Shown: positions 1 to 5,114 of the stretch, one piece after another
How the letters are laid out: every line of letters begins with the position of its first letter
How positions within the stretch are numbered: position 1 is the first letter of the stretch
Assembly (NCBI GenBank): GCA_905479855.1
Contig: CAJQOF010000102.1
Coordinates: 1 to 5,114, forward strand
Reading direction: 5' to 3'
Length of the DNA stretch: 5,114 nucleotides
DNA from: an uncultured Cytophagales bacterium
Lineage (GTDB): Bacteria; Bacteroidota; Bacteroidia; Cytophagales; Amoebophilaceae
Position numbers and translations under genes: made by a program
The notes under the pieces: model-generated
The model's input: the letters and a program-made list of their open reading frames with translations, nothing else
What the model was told of the DNA's origin: nothing
Database searches by the model: none

Positions 1-1496
1 TTTTGTAGCGCATTGGCATGGGGCTTACAGGCTTCCTGCCAACTCGGCTTTAGCGCATGCATAATGGTGGGCCATGCTTTGGGGAGGTCAACCCATAGAC
101 TCAACTGTGCCGGATCTAGGGCGCTGGTTAGCCATGCACTGCTGGGGGGGCTGTTTTCCCAAGTCTTTCCCTGTTGGTACTGCGTGTGCCATGCTTGCAA
201 GGCAGCTTGCTTATTGGCCAGCACAATGTAGCCCTCAATGTAGGTAAGGAAGTTGGCGGAAAAGGTTGGGAAGAGCTGCCCCGGTAACCAAGCTTGGCAA
301 CCCTCTGCCTTTAGCTGGTAAGCATTGACGGCGTGTTGGCGCTCTTGTAGCGATAGCAGTGTAAGCAACCCTGCTCCTTGCAAAGTTTGGACGAAGGCAT
401 GTGCATCGCTTACGCGCATAATAACGAGTTGGTGCTCTCCGTGGCCATTCTCCAGGGTACAGTGGGCGATCTCTCCCGCTAGCAGCGCATGGAGTGTGGG
501 CACAAGCAGGCTATTCCCACCCTCTTTCGTGTGGGGCCGCGGCAGTGCGCTATATTTTTGCCATGCAGTAATCAGCGCTTCCCAATCGCTAAAAGTAATG
601 TGGCGCAATACTGCCGTACTTTGGGGCAGGCAAGGGGCAAGGCGTATAGCCAGGGGCGTCTGTTCAGCCAACGTATGCGTCAATAGCGGTATGGTTGTTG
701 GTTGCTCTTTTGCCAACCCACTGAGTAATAGATGATGCCCCGTAAGCTTGAGGTTAAGTTGGGTAGGCGGTGCAAAAGTGGCCAGTGAAGAGGCCCAGCT
801 ATCTGCTTGGGCATGCCCCACAAAGGTGCGTAATAGCGCTGGTAGCCTAGCAAAGTTGATGTATAAGCTACCCGCTGTGTTGCTCCCCCTTTCCACCTCC
901 AGCAACCTGGCCTGTTGTTGGTTGGCCAAGCCCAGGACAACATCTTCCATCAAGAGCGAAGAAAAGCTGGCAATCACCTGCTGCTTGTGGTTGATATAAG
1001 AAAGCGATGCGGTTGCACCACGTTTTTTTAAGGTAACAATTTCGTGCCCGGAATACTTCCTGACTGTTTCGCTGCATGCTTTGTCTTGTGCAACGTTGGC
1101 GAGAACAGCTTCTAAGGCCGCCTTGGTGGCGCCGTTCTGCAAGTCAAGATAAAAGATGTAATCTAAGTGGTCCTCCTCCAGCCCATGCAGAGAAATAGCC
1201 AATGGAATGCCCCCCAAATCTTTGCCAGGTGGCAGCAAAGACTGAAGGAAGTGGATGCTTTGCGCGATGGCTACAAAAGCAGGGAGCCGCTTAAGGTCCT
1301 CCCCCATAGGCGTTTGGCGAAAGTTGGCCCATTGCTGGGCAAAGTCGGCTACTTCATACACCAATGCAGCGCTTTGTGGAATATAGGGCAAGGCGGTGGC
1401 CGCCTGCTGCTCGCTACGCCAGTGGGTGTAGTAGAGGTAGGTAGTGCTAGAGAGTATTAGCAGCACTAGAACGAGGAAGAGGGATAGCCTTTTCAA
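1..1496 (-). CDS. Membrane-anchored protein, possibly DUF3352-like (partial, 3' end beyond window)
   Basis: On the minus strand the frame is open without a stop from 1496 to the left edge, 498 codons, so the C-terminus is missing. I chose the TTG at 1496-1494. An in-frame TGA lies four codons upstream, and the first residues (MKRLSLFLVLVLLILSS) form a basic start followed by one hydrophobic helix, about residues 4-22, which the first in-frame ATG (codon 64) would lose. The helix fits an N-terminal anchor or uncleaved signal, with the rest in the periplasm. After it come a proline-containing LPYIPQSAALVYEV stretch (about 36-49), mixed alpha/beta sequence, and a segment around 340-370 (AGEIAHCTLENG then QLVIMRVSDAHAFVQTL). 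From memory these recall Bacteroidota proteins annotated DUF3352; that is pattern memory, not a search. No catalytic motif is visible, and the function is unknown. It lies downstream of the porin gene but behind a terminator. A G7 run sits near 144-150. The reading frame is secure; the family name is tentative. Confidence 0.85.
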   Translation of the reverse strand, partial: MKRLSLFLVLVLLILSSTTYLYYTHWRSEQQAATALPYIPQSAALVYEVADFAQQWANFRQTPMGEDLKRLPAFVAIAQSIHFLQSLLPPGKDLGGIPLAISLHGLEEDHLDYIFYLDLQNGATKAALEAVLANVAQDKACSETVRKYSGHEIVTLKKRGATASLSYINHKQQVIASFSSLLMEDVVLGLANQQQARLLEVERGSNTAGSLYINFARLPALLRTFVGHAQADSWASSLATFAPPTQLNLKLTGHHLLLSGLAKEQPTTIPLLTHTLAEQTPLAIRLAPCLPQSTAVLRHITFSDWEALITAWQKYSALPRPHTKEGGNSLLVPTLHALLAGEIAHCTLENGHGEHQLVIMRVSDAHAFVQTLQGAGLLTLLSLQERQHAVNAYQLKAEGCQAWLPGQLFPTFSANFLTYIEGYIVLANKQAALQAWHTQYQQGKTWENSPPSSAWLTSALDPAQLSLWVDLPKAWPTIMHALKPSWQEACKPHANALQ

Positions 1497-1565
1497 GGTT
1501 AATGATCAGTTAGTAATTATCAGTGGCTTAGGTCGTCTCTCTTTTTGTGAGCGTGCGGCTGCGGG

Positions 1566-1573
1566 CAAAAATA
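1566..1573 (-). promoter_or_regulatory. Candidate -7 promoter box for the left-hand gene
   Basis: Read on the minus strand this is TATTTTTG, a full match to the Bacteroidota -7 consensus TAnnTTTG. It lies 69 bases upstream of the TTG start and downstream of the porin terminator, so it could drive the left-hand gene alone. A -33 element is weak: a TTTC lies 16 bases further upstream, slightly closer than the usual 17-23. The assignment rests on the -7 box and its position. Confidence 0.4.
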
Positions 1574-1656
1574 CATCGCGGCGCTTTAAGAAACCCGTAG
1601 GGCTGCTAACCACTGGGGCAGGGCAACGTTCCGAATAGTTGGCAAAGTAGCCCCAT

Positions 1657-1686
1657 AAAAAAAGCCCGAGCATCTGCCCGGGCTTT
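1657..1686 (-). terminator. Intrinsic terminator of the porin gene
   Basis: Arms 1661-1668 (AAAGCCCG) and 1679-1686 (CGGGCTTT) form a perfect 8-bp stem. Two further G-C pairs can form in the loop (GC-atct-GC) across an A/C mismatch. On the minus strand the stem runs into seven T residues (1663-1657). This is the classical rho-independent layout for leftward transcription, 39 bases past the porin stop codon. It separates the porin gene from the left-hand gene. Confidence 0.88.
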
Positions 1687-1724
1687 CCATTAGTTGCACG
1701 CTTTTCTTCTAAAGCGTAAATTTT

Positions 1725-2921
1725 TTAAAGCTCAAACTTAATCATTGCTGTTGCACGTTGAGAATCCACCATCTTCTTTGTGCCTATATTCTTACGGGCG
1801 GCAAATAGGTACCCAACACCCACTTTAAACTGCTTTGTTACTTCATAACATACATTGCCAGAAGTTAGGTGGCCTAGTTGAAAGGCATCTTTATCTCTTT
1901 TATCTTCCATTGTGGACATCAACCTGTAGGCGCCTTCTAGGCTCCATTGCGGCATAAATTTCCACTCTGCACCAGCACCTGCTCCCCAAGCGTCTATCAT
2001 CTTTGGCGTTGTAGCATCATCATCCCCCTTCGCATGGTAAACGGTATTGTATTCCTTTTTGAGGTCCTTGAGGTCAGCCATGTACCCACCGATGCCGTGG
2101 CCATACACACCTTCTCCCTTCACGGTAAGCACATCAGGAATGGCATGGTACTTCAGCCCCAAAGTGGCGCCAAAGGCAGGTAGAATTTTGCACGTCTCAT
2201 CCTTGTTGGTGCGATGTTCCAGCGCTCTAAGTACCCCTCCTATGCATGCATGAAATGTTTTCTTGATTTCATACTTCACATTGGCGGCCGCTGCAGGAAG
2301 GTTATTCAAAGGAGCGAGCGGTTTCTTTTTTTTATCCTCTTCTTTTTTCTCTTTTGGGTAAATCTCAAAGTCGGGCGCAGCTTCAATCCCTAGCGTATAG
2401 CTAAGATTGTCCACCTTATAGAGCCACCGCACTTGTACAGCTTTTCTACCCGCTAGGCCGCAAGTACCAGAGGAAAAGCTGCTGGCAGCCTTCCCTATTC
2501 TCAAGCCGCCATATTCTCCATATCCCTCTTTTAGGTCACTCGTTATAACCAACTTTAAAATCTTCCCTACCAATTCTTTCTCTATAGTCAACTTTACGGA
2601 GTGCTCAAAAACAGACTTCTTTCCATTGTCTCCATTGTCTCCACCACTCGTCATGGGAACGCTTGCGGGGCCAAATTTTTTGTCTTTCTCTTCATAAAAG
2701 TTGCTGACATCATACGCCCCACTTACCCCCACCGAAGCTTTGATCTTATAATTACTAGCTGCTTCTTTTTCTTCTTCTTTTTCTTCTTTCTTTTCCTCAG
2801 GTGCTGGTGAGGTTTCCTCCTGTACGCTTTCTGTTGTTTGTGCATAAACTTGCGGCGTAGCGAGCCCACACATGGCTACTGGCAACCCCAGCACCCAAAT
2901 AAATTTTCTTAGTATATTCAT
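1725..2921 (-). CDS. DcaP-like outer-membrane porin
   Basis: The 398-residue protein starts at ATG 2921-2919 and begins with a signal peptide: basic start, hydrophobic core, then PQVYA before Q28. Residues 32-54 are almost all Glu, Lys, Ala and Pro and probably form a charged helix or linker in the periplasm. From about 57 onward alternating strands suggest a beta barrel, ending in IKFEL, an aromatic three residues from the end as in many barrels. Three segments resemble, from memory, DcaP-type trimeric porins of Bacteroidota: a GLRIGKAASSF strand (139-149), a VYGHGIGGYMADL segment (272-284), and a final strand pair around FKVGVGYLFAARKN. DcaP members also carry a charged helical N-terminal extension. 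Such porins let small, often acidic, solutes through the outer membrane; the substrate here cannot be read. A second Lys/Glu tract (190-200) would be an exposed loop. The gene has its own promoter and terminator. Beta-barrel is confident; the DcaP assignment is moderate. Confidence 0.85.
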   Translation of the reverse strand: MNILRKFIWVLGLPVAMCGLATPQVYAQTTESVQEETSPAPEEKKEEKEEEKEAASNYKIKASVGVSGAYDVSNFYEEKDKKFGPASVPMTSGGDNGDNGKKSVFEHSVKLTIEKELVGKILKLVITSDLKEGYGEYGGLRIGKAASSFSSGTCGLAGRKAVQVRWLYKVDNLSYTLGIEAAPDFEIYPKEKKEEDKKKKPLAPLNNLPAAAANVKYEIKKTFHACIGGVLRALEHRTNKDETCKILPAFGATLGLKYHAIPDVLTVKGEGVYGHGIGGYMADLKDLKKEYNTVYHAKGDDDATTPKMIDAWGAGAGAEWKFMPQWSLEGAYRLMSTMEDKRDKDAFQLGHLTSGNVCYEVTKQFKVGVGYLFAARKNIGTKKMVDSQRATAMIKFEL

Positions 2922-3000
2922 AGTTGTTTCAAGTTTCCCCTGTTAATACTGTTTTTTTATTGAACATTTCCCCATTCTCCTCATAGCCATTACAGATCTA

Positions 3001-3035
3001 CAACTTTATAACTTTCTACTGTAAAAACCAACAAA
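3001..3035 (-). promoter_or_regulatory. Promoter of the porin gene
   Basis: On the minus strand a -33 element (TTTG at 3035-3032, overlapping a second TTG at 3031-3029) is followed, 20 bases after the second TTG, by TAAAGTTG at 3008-3001. That is one mismatch from the Bacteroidota -7 consensus TAnnTTTG. A run of eight A residues on the same strand (3053-3046) lies just upstream and could act as an UP-like A-tract. The leader would be about 75 bases. Confidence 0.55.
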
Positions 3036-3182
3036 AATGTAAATCTTTTTTTTAGGGTATCACAAAACCCTTCAAAAACAGCAACCAAGGAGTGTCTGTT
3101 GCCTTATCAATAAAAAGCGGCTATCGTGAACAGAGCGTGTTTTAGTACCTTGCGCATGCAACAACAGACGAGATAAGCAGGA

Positions 3183-3266
3183 ATGAGCAAGAAGTATGCA
3201 ATGGGCAGCATAGTTTTTGCTAACTTGCGCGCAGAATCATCAGGTTTTAACACAAAAAGCAATTGA
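3183..3266 (+). CDS. Possible 27-residue leader ORF
   Basis: An ATG at 3183 opens 27 codons (beginning MSKKYAMGSIVF) and stops at TGA 3264-3266, two bases before the ATG of the next gene. That spacing would suit translational coupling. The peptide matches nothing I know and has no clear domain. The only promoter-like box for the downstream gene (3211-3219) lies inside it, and if that box is the real promoter this ORF is not translated. Short ORFs of this length arise by chance, so this is a weak call. Confidence 0.2.
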   Translation: MSKKYAMGSIVFANLRAESSGFNTKSN

Positions 3267-3268
3267 TT

Positions 3269-3466
3269 ATGAGAAAAGGACTAATAACTTTCGTAGGTGG
3301 CATCGTGGTCGGTGCGCTACTTGGGGCACTCATTGGAGATGAAGAAAGAAAGTGTCTTCAGAAGACGCTGAAGAGGCAAGCGGACAAGCTTTGCAAAGGG
3401 GAGGATAACCCCATTAAGGAAGGCGTAGCCAAGGTAAAAGGGTTTATGAAAGAGCATTTGCAGTAG
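3269..3466 (+). CDS. YtxH-like small glycine-zipper membrane protein
   Basis: The protein has 65 residues from ATG 3269; a TTG two codons upstream (3263) is in frame but less likely. After MRK comes one membrane helix, about residues 5-23. It carries a perfect glycine zipper, Gly11, Gly15, Gly19 and Gly23 at four-residue spacing, which favours tight helix packing and oligomers. The rest is a highly charged amphipathic tail with many Lys and Glu (24-65). A single glycine-rich helix followed by a charged helical tail is the layout of the YtxH-like family, small proteins often linked to envelope stress; their biochemical role is unsettled. Two cysteines (about 31 and 43) are in the tail. The gene stands alone and is followed by a strong hairpin, so it is probably monocistronic, apart from the possible leader ORF. 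Confidence 0.8.
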   Translation: MRKGLITFVGGIVVGALLGALIGDEERKCLQKTLKRQADKLCKGEDNPIKEGVAKVKGFMKEHLQ

Positions 3467-3486
3467 GCACTAAGCAGCTAGCGGGT

Positions 3487-3500
3487 TTGGCGCGCGCCAA
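3487..3500. repeat. Perfect 14-base GC-rich palindrome
   Basis: TTGGCGCGCGCCAA equals its own reverse complement. It lies 20 bases after the stop of the YtxH-like gene. It could be a short cruciform or protein-binding site, or part of the terminator zone; nothing decides between these. Confidence 0.6.
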
Positions 3501-3507
3501 GTAGCCA

Positions 3508-3530
3508 ATCGGGCGATGATAGTCGCCGAT
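3508..3530 (+). repeat. Bulged hairpin
   Basis: The arms ATCGGGCGA (3508-3516) and TCGCCGAT (3523-3530) pair fully except for one bulged G, with a 6-base loop (TGATAG). It stands between the palindrome and the strong hairpin downstream of the YtxH-like gene. It has no T-run, so it is not itself a terminator. Confidence 0.5.
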
Positions 3531-3535
3531 AAAGC

Positions 3536-3571
3536 AGGAGGGTCTGTAGTCTGCAGACTACGGACCCTCCT
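3536..3571 (+). terminator. Strong 16-bp hairpin, likely terminator of the YtxH-like gene
   Basis: The arms 3536-3551 and 3556-3571 pair over 16 bases with one G-U wobble and a TGCA loop, so the stem is long and GC-rich. On the plus strand it continues into TTGTTGT, a moderately U-rich tail, 69 bases past the stop of the YtxH-like gene. The tail is imperfect, so it could also be a transcript-stabilising structure or a mobile repeat hairpin. Confidence 0.6.
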
Positions 3572-3578
3572 TGTTGTC

Positions 3579-3621
3579 ATCCTGCGTTTTGTTCTGGCCT
3601 GTCCTGGCTGCAACGAAGGAT
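3579..3621. repeat. Interrupted inverted repeat, possible dispersed repeat
   Basis: ATCCTGCGTT (3579-3588) and AACGAAGGAT (3612-3621) are inverted copies with one mismatch, around a 23-base centre. The outer sequences, GTCATCCTG and GAAGGATCT, recall from memory a common short intergenic element of many bacterial genomes. I cannot confirm other copies from this window. Confidence 0.4.
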
Positions 3622-3657
3622 CTTAAAGGATCTCGAAGGAACTGGCGAAGGAACTTA
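3614..3657. repeat. Imperfect 12-bp tandem repeat
   Basis: The units are CGAAGGATCTTA (3614-3625), a shortened AAGGATCT (3626-3633), CGAAGGAACTGG (3634-3645) and CGAAGGAACTTA (3646-3657). The CGAAGGAACT core is identical in the last two. The first unit overlaps the right arm of the inverted repeat, suggesting local duplication of that arm. Confidence 0.6.
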
Positions 3658-3741
3658 GCCTTACAGCGTCTAAGCAAAGGCTTTTTCGTCCTCCGCTGCG
3701 CTTATTTTCGGCGATGTTCGCCGCATAATAACCCGCTAAAT

Positions 3742-3774
3742 ATTCCGAGCAAGACCCTCAACGTGGCTCGGAAT
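3742..3774. repeat. 9-bp perfect inverted repeat
   Basis: ATTCCGAGC (3742-3750) and GCTCGGAAT (3766-3774) pair perfectly around a 15-base loop. There is no T-run on either side, so it is not a clear terminator. It could be an operator-like site or the edge of a decayed repeat upstream of the tRNA. Confidence 0.5.
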
Positions 3775-3840
3775 GGTGGGTAAGTGGCCTCGACTTTGGC
3801 TCTTCTTCACCCAATGCCCACAAATATCTGCAACTGGCTA

Positions 3841-3871
3841 TTTCTAATTTCACAAATTCGCCCTAGCTTTG
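3841..3871 (+). promoter_or_regulatory. Promoter of tRNA-Gln
   Basis: TAGCTTTG (3864-3871) matches the Bacteroidota -7 consensus TAnnTTTG fully. A TTTC (3841-3844), one base from the -33 TTTG, lies 19 bases upstream, which is the normal spacing. Transcription would start near 3877, about ten bases before the tRNA. Confidence 0.6.
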
Positions 3872-3886
3872 CACCCTACCCATCAT

Positions 3887-3959
3887 TGTCCGGTGGTGTA
3901 ATTGGCAACACGTCTGGTTTTGGTCCAGAAGAGTCTAGGTTCGAGCCCTAGCCGGACAA
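3887..3959 (+). tRNA. tRNA-Gln (anticodon TTG)
   Basis: The whole cloverleaf can be folded. The acceptor arms TGTCCGG and CCGGACA pair over seven bases with discriminator A3959. The D stem is GTGT/ACAC with GG in an eight-base loop. The anticodon stem is TCTGG/CCAGA with loop TTTTGGT. The variable loop has five bases, and the T stem CTAGG/CCTAG carries TTCGAGC. The anticodon at 3920-3922 is TTG, which reads CAA and, by wobble, CAG. The U1-A72 acceptor pair suits glutamine tRNAs. The CCA end is not encoded; the next bases are CAT. Confidence 0.97.
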
Positions 3960-3982
3960 CATAATTAGGATAGCCATCGCCT

Positions 3983-3990
3983 TATCTTTG
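3983..3990 (+). promoter_or_regulatory. Candidate -7 promoter box of the protease gene
   Basis: TATCTTTG is a full match to TAnnTTTG, 52 bases upstream of the protease ATG and 23 bases after the tRNA. No good -33 TTG lies 17-23 bases upstream, so the promoter may be weak or need an activator. Read-through from the tRNA promoter is also possible, as no terminator is visible between them. Confidence 0.5.
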
Positions 3991-4042
3991 CGATCAACTA
4001 CCGCCTTGGGCTATTCACCATCGCTAAAAAAACATCAACACC

Positions 4043-5114
4043 ATGCGCGTAATCTACACCGCTTTTGTAAGTCTTTTTCTCCTTGGCGCCACAGCCCTAC
4101 AAGTATACGCCACCGCTGAACAACCTATTGGGCCAACAGAGCAAGGCAATGGCGCCGCTGCAAGTGTGCAAGAAGAGGGAACCCAACAAGAGCGTGAGTT
4201 TGACAAAAAGCGCAAAGAGCAAGAATCCATAGAGCTGGAAAACGCCCTGAACAAAGCGCGACTAGAGAAGGAACTCGCTGCGTTGGAAGCTGAGGTAAGG
4301 AGACTTATACTGGAGAAAGAAGCCATGGCGCTCAGGTGGGAAATTGAGGAGGGGAAGAACCAGAAAGCACATGCAAAAGATATGCGGCTGCTTAATCAGG
4401 AGAAAGAGCGGCTGAGAGCAGAAGTAGCGATTTCCCAGGCCAAGGTGGATCAGGCAATAGAGAAGTTTAACCTCTCTGCTACCAATTTGCACCTGAAGGT
4501 AAGCTTATTAAAGATGGAAACGGAACAGTTCCGTGCAGAAGTGAAGCAGTATGATGCCAGAAAAAAGAGAGCCACTTATGCGGACGGAGGGCCAGTTTAT
4601 CTAGATGAGCCGCTACAAAAGGATGGTTCCTTGGTAATCTCCGACCGGCGTATTGAGCTAAATGGGGTGATCTCAGACTGGAAAGCCAATTACGTCACAG
4701 ATCGTATACAGTACTTCAATAATAAGGACAACACTAAACCCATATTTATTGTGATCAGCAGCTCACCGGGCGGCTCTGTTTTGGCAGGCTGGTGCATCCT
4801 TAAGGCAATGGAGCATAGCCAAGCGCCTGTCCATGTGGTGGTCAAATCCTTTGCAGCCTCTATGGCCGCCTTTATTACCACACTAGCAGCAAAATCTTAT
4901 GCATACCCCAATGCCATTGTCCTGCACCATCAAATGTCTATGTATATGTCTGGTGGCTATAATGTGCGAGAACAAGGGGAGATTGCGGAAGATATTAAAA
5001 AATATTGGGCACGTCTGGGGGGGCGGCTAGCCAAAAAAATGGGAATATCTCTCACTAATTTAGATAAAAAGCTCTACGAAAAATCAGTAGGGGGAGACTG
5101 GTCAGAGTTTGCAG
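4043..5114 (+). CDS. Exported coiled-coil ClpP-like serine protease (partial, 3' end beyond window)
   Basis: From ATG 4043 the frame is open to the right edge (357 codons). Residues 1-23 look like a cleavable signal peptide ending QVYA. Residues about 50-175 are rich in Glu, Lys, Arg, Gln and Leu with heptad-like spacing, a long coiled coil. The ClpP fold then begins (LVISDRRIELNGVIS, 197-211), with the SPGGS oxyanion segment (241-245). In FAASMAA, Ser273 is the candidate nucleophile; in LHHQ, His296 is the likely base; Asp352 in VGGDWSEF aligns by spacing with the ClpP catalytic Asp. So the triad seems complete. Cytoplasmic ClpP is about 200 residues with neither extension. The architecture recalls, from memory, ClpP-class proteins with a coiled-coil extension in Bacteroidota and other phyla, often annotated simply as Clp protease subunit. 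If exported it would lack access to Clp ATPases and ATP. Substrates are unknown. A G7 run lies near 5017-5023. Confidence 0.9.
   Translation, partial: MRVIYTAFVSLFLLGATALQVYATAEQPIGPTEQGNGAAASVQEEGTQQEREFDKKRKEQESIELENALNKARLEKELAALEAEVRRLILEKEAMALRWEIEEGKNQKAHAKDMRLLNQEKERLRAEVAISQAKVDQAIEKFNLSATNLHLKVSLLKMETEQFRAEVKQYDARKKRATYADGGPVYLDEPLQKDGSLVISDRRIELNGVISDWKANYVTDRIQYFNNKDNTKPIFIVISSSPGGSVLAGWCILKAMEHSQAPVHVVVKSFAASMAAFITTLAAKSYAYPNAIVLHHQMSMYMSGGYNVREQGEIAEDIKKYWARLGGRLAKKMGISLTNLDKKLYEKSVGGDWSEFA

Larger units (their letters stand above)
2922..3268. other. Divergent intergenic region
   Basis: This 347-base spacer separates the leftward porin gene from the rightward YtxH-like gene. The left part is AT-rich and holds the porin promoter and its leader of about 75 bases. 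The right part holds a possible 27-codon ORF (3183-3266) and only a weak promoter candidate for the small gene: TAGTTTTTG at 3211-3219, with one extra base between TA and TTTG and no -33 element at the right distance. No RNA gene or operator-like repeat stands out. Confidence 0.6.
3467..3886. other. Gene-free spacer packed with inverted repeats
   Basis: This 420-base stretch has no convincing gene. It contains, in order: a 14-base perfect palindrome, a bulged hairpin, a 16-bp hairpin, an interrupted inverted repeat, a 12-bp tandem repeat, a weak 6-bp hairpin followed by Ts (3657-3686), a 6-bp hairpin with a 3-base loop (3709-3723) and a 9-bp inverted repeat. The last part (about 3840-3886) is the tRNA promoter. 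The middle resembles a mosaic of short dispersed repeats more than coding sequence. I do not recognise it as a known structural RNA. Confidence 0.6.

Noticed and set aside
13..1077. Several ORFs of 65-136 codons on both strands
   Set aside because: They overlap the continuous 498-codon minus-strand frame, and their Cys/Trp/Ser-rich translations look like antisense or off-frame shadows.
1167..1638. Two plus-strand ORFs over the start of the left-hand gene
   Set aside because: They lie mostly or partly antisense to its N-terminal coding region, have no promoter or start context and show no recognisable domain.
1947..2810. Plus-strand ORFs inside the porin gene
   Set aside because: They are antisense shadows; the poly-Phe end of the one at 2601 is just the reverse of the Lys/Glu-coding tract.
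3094..3169. 8-bp inverted repeat GTCTGTTG / CAACAGAC 60 bases apart
   Set aside because: One such match is expected by chance in a spacer of this size, and no further pairing supports it.
3657..3686. 6-bp hairpin followed by four Ts, like a terminator
   Set aside because: The stem is short with a 14-base loop, no gene upstream needs it after the stronger hairpin, and a competing pairing exists (CTTAG with CTAAG).
3571..3783. 70-codon plus-strand ORF with TTG start
   Set aside because: It runs through the hairpin and tandem-repeat region, has no ATG and no domain, and its start overlaps the terminator tail.
4054..4881. Three minus-strand ORFs inside the protease gene
   Set aside because: They are antisense to a well-supported ClpP-like frame; the Ser/Leu-rich translation is the mirror of the coiled-coil codons.
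144..5023. G7 runs at 144-150 and about 5017-5023 as phase-variable switches
   Set aside because: Seven Gs are short for slippage-based switching, both runs are in frame in intact genes, and no second allele is available.
1..5114. CRISPR array, insertion sequence, or toxin-antitoxin pair
   Set aside because: No regularly spaced repeats, no transposase-like frame and no paired small genes of that kind were seen.

Overview
The window looks like a chromosomal segment of a Bacteroidota bacterium. The main sequence evidence is the promoters. Boxes of the form TAnnTTTG, the -7 element of the Bacteroidota primary sigma factor, sit at sensible distances upstream of the tRNA, the protease gene and the left-hand gene, and a one-mismatch version sits upstream of the porin gene. 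None of the starts has a convincing Shine-Dalgarno sequence, which is also usual in this phylum. The protein types fit: a DcaP-like porin, a large membrane-anchored protein resembling DUF3352, and an exported ClpP-fold protease. I cannot place the organism more precisely. A Cytophagales-type or symbiont lineage is only a guess.

Layout. From 1 to 2921 two genes run leftward. The first (1-1496) is open at the left edge: 498 codons of an N-terminally anchored, otherwise soluble-looking protein with a TTG start. Behind it, 1725-2921 encodes a 398-residue outer-membrane porin. A textbook intrinsic terminator (1657-1686) lies between the two, so they are probably separate transcripts. The spacer 2922-3268 is divergent. 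It carries the porin promoter on the left-going strand and, on the right-going strand, a possible 27-codon leader ORF that stops 2 bases before a 65-residue YtxH-like glycine-zipper membrane protein (3269-3466).

Between 3467 and 3886 there is no gene. The stretch is unusually rich in inverted repeats, including a 16-bp hairpin that probably terminates the small gene, plus a short imperfect 12-bp tandem repeat. It is followed by a tRNA-Gln(TTG) with its own promoter. At 4043 a gene begins for an exported protein with a long coiled coil and a C-terminal ClpP-like serine protease domain. The candidate Ser-His-Asp triad is present, and the gene runs off the right edge.

Functionally, three of the four proteins seem to belong to the cell envelope and the fourth is a small membrane protein. 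The porin would pass small solutes across the outer membrane. The protease would act outside the cytoplasm, or at the membrane, without an obvious ATPase partner. The left-hand protein is anchored by one N-terminal helix. Nothing shows that they form one pathway. I see no mobile-element gene, CRISPR array, toxin-antitoxin pair or defence system.
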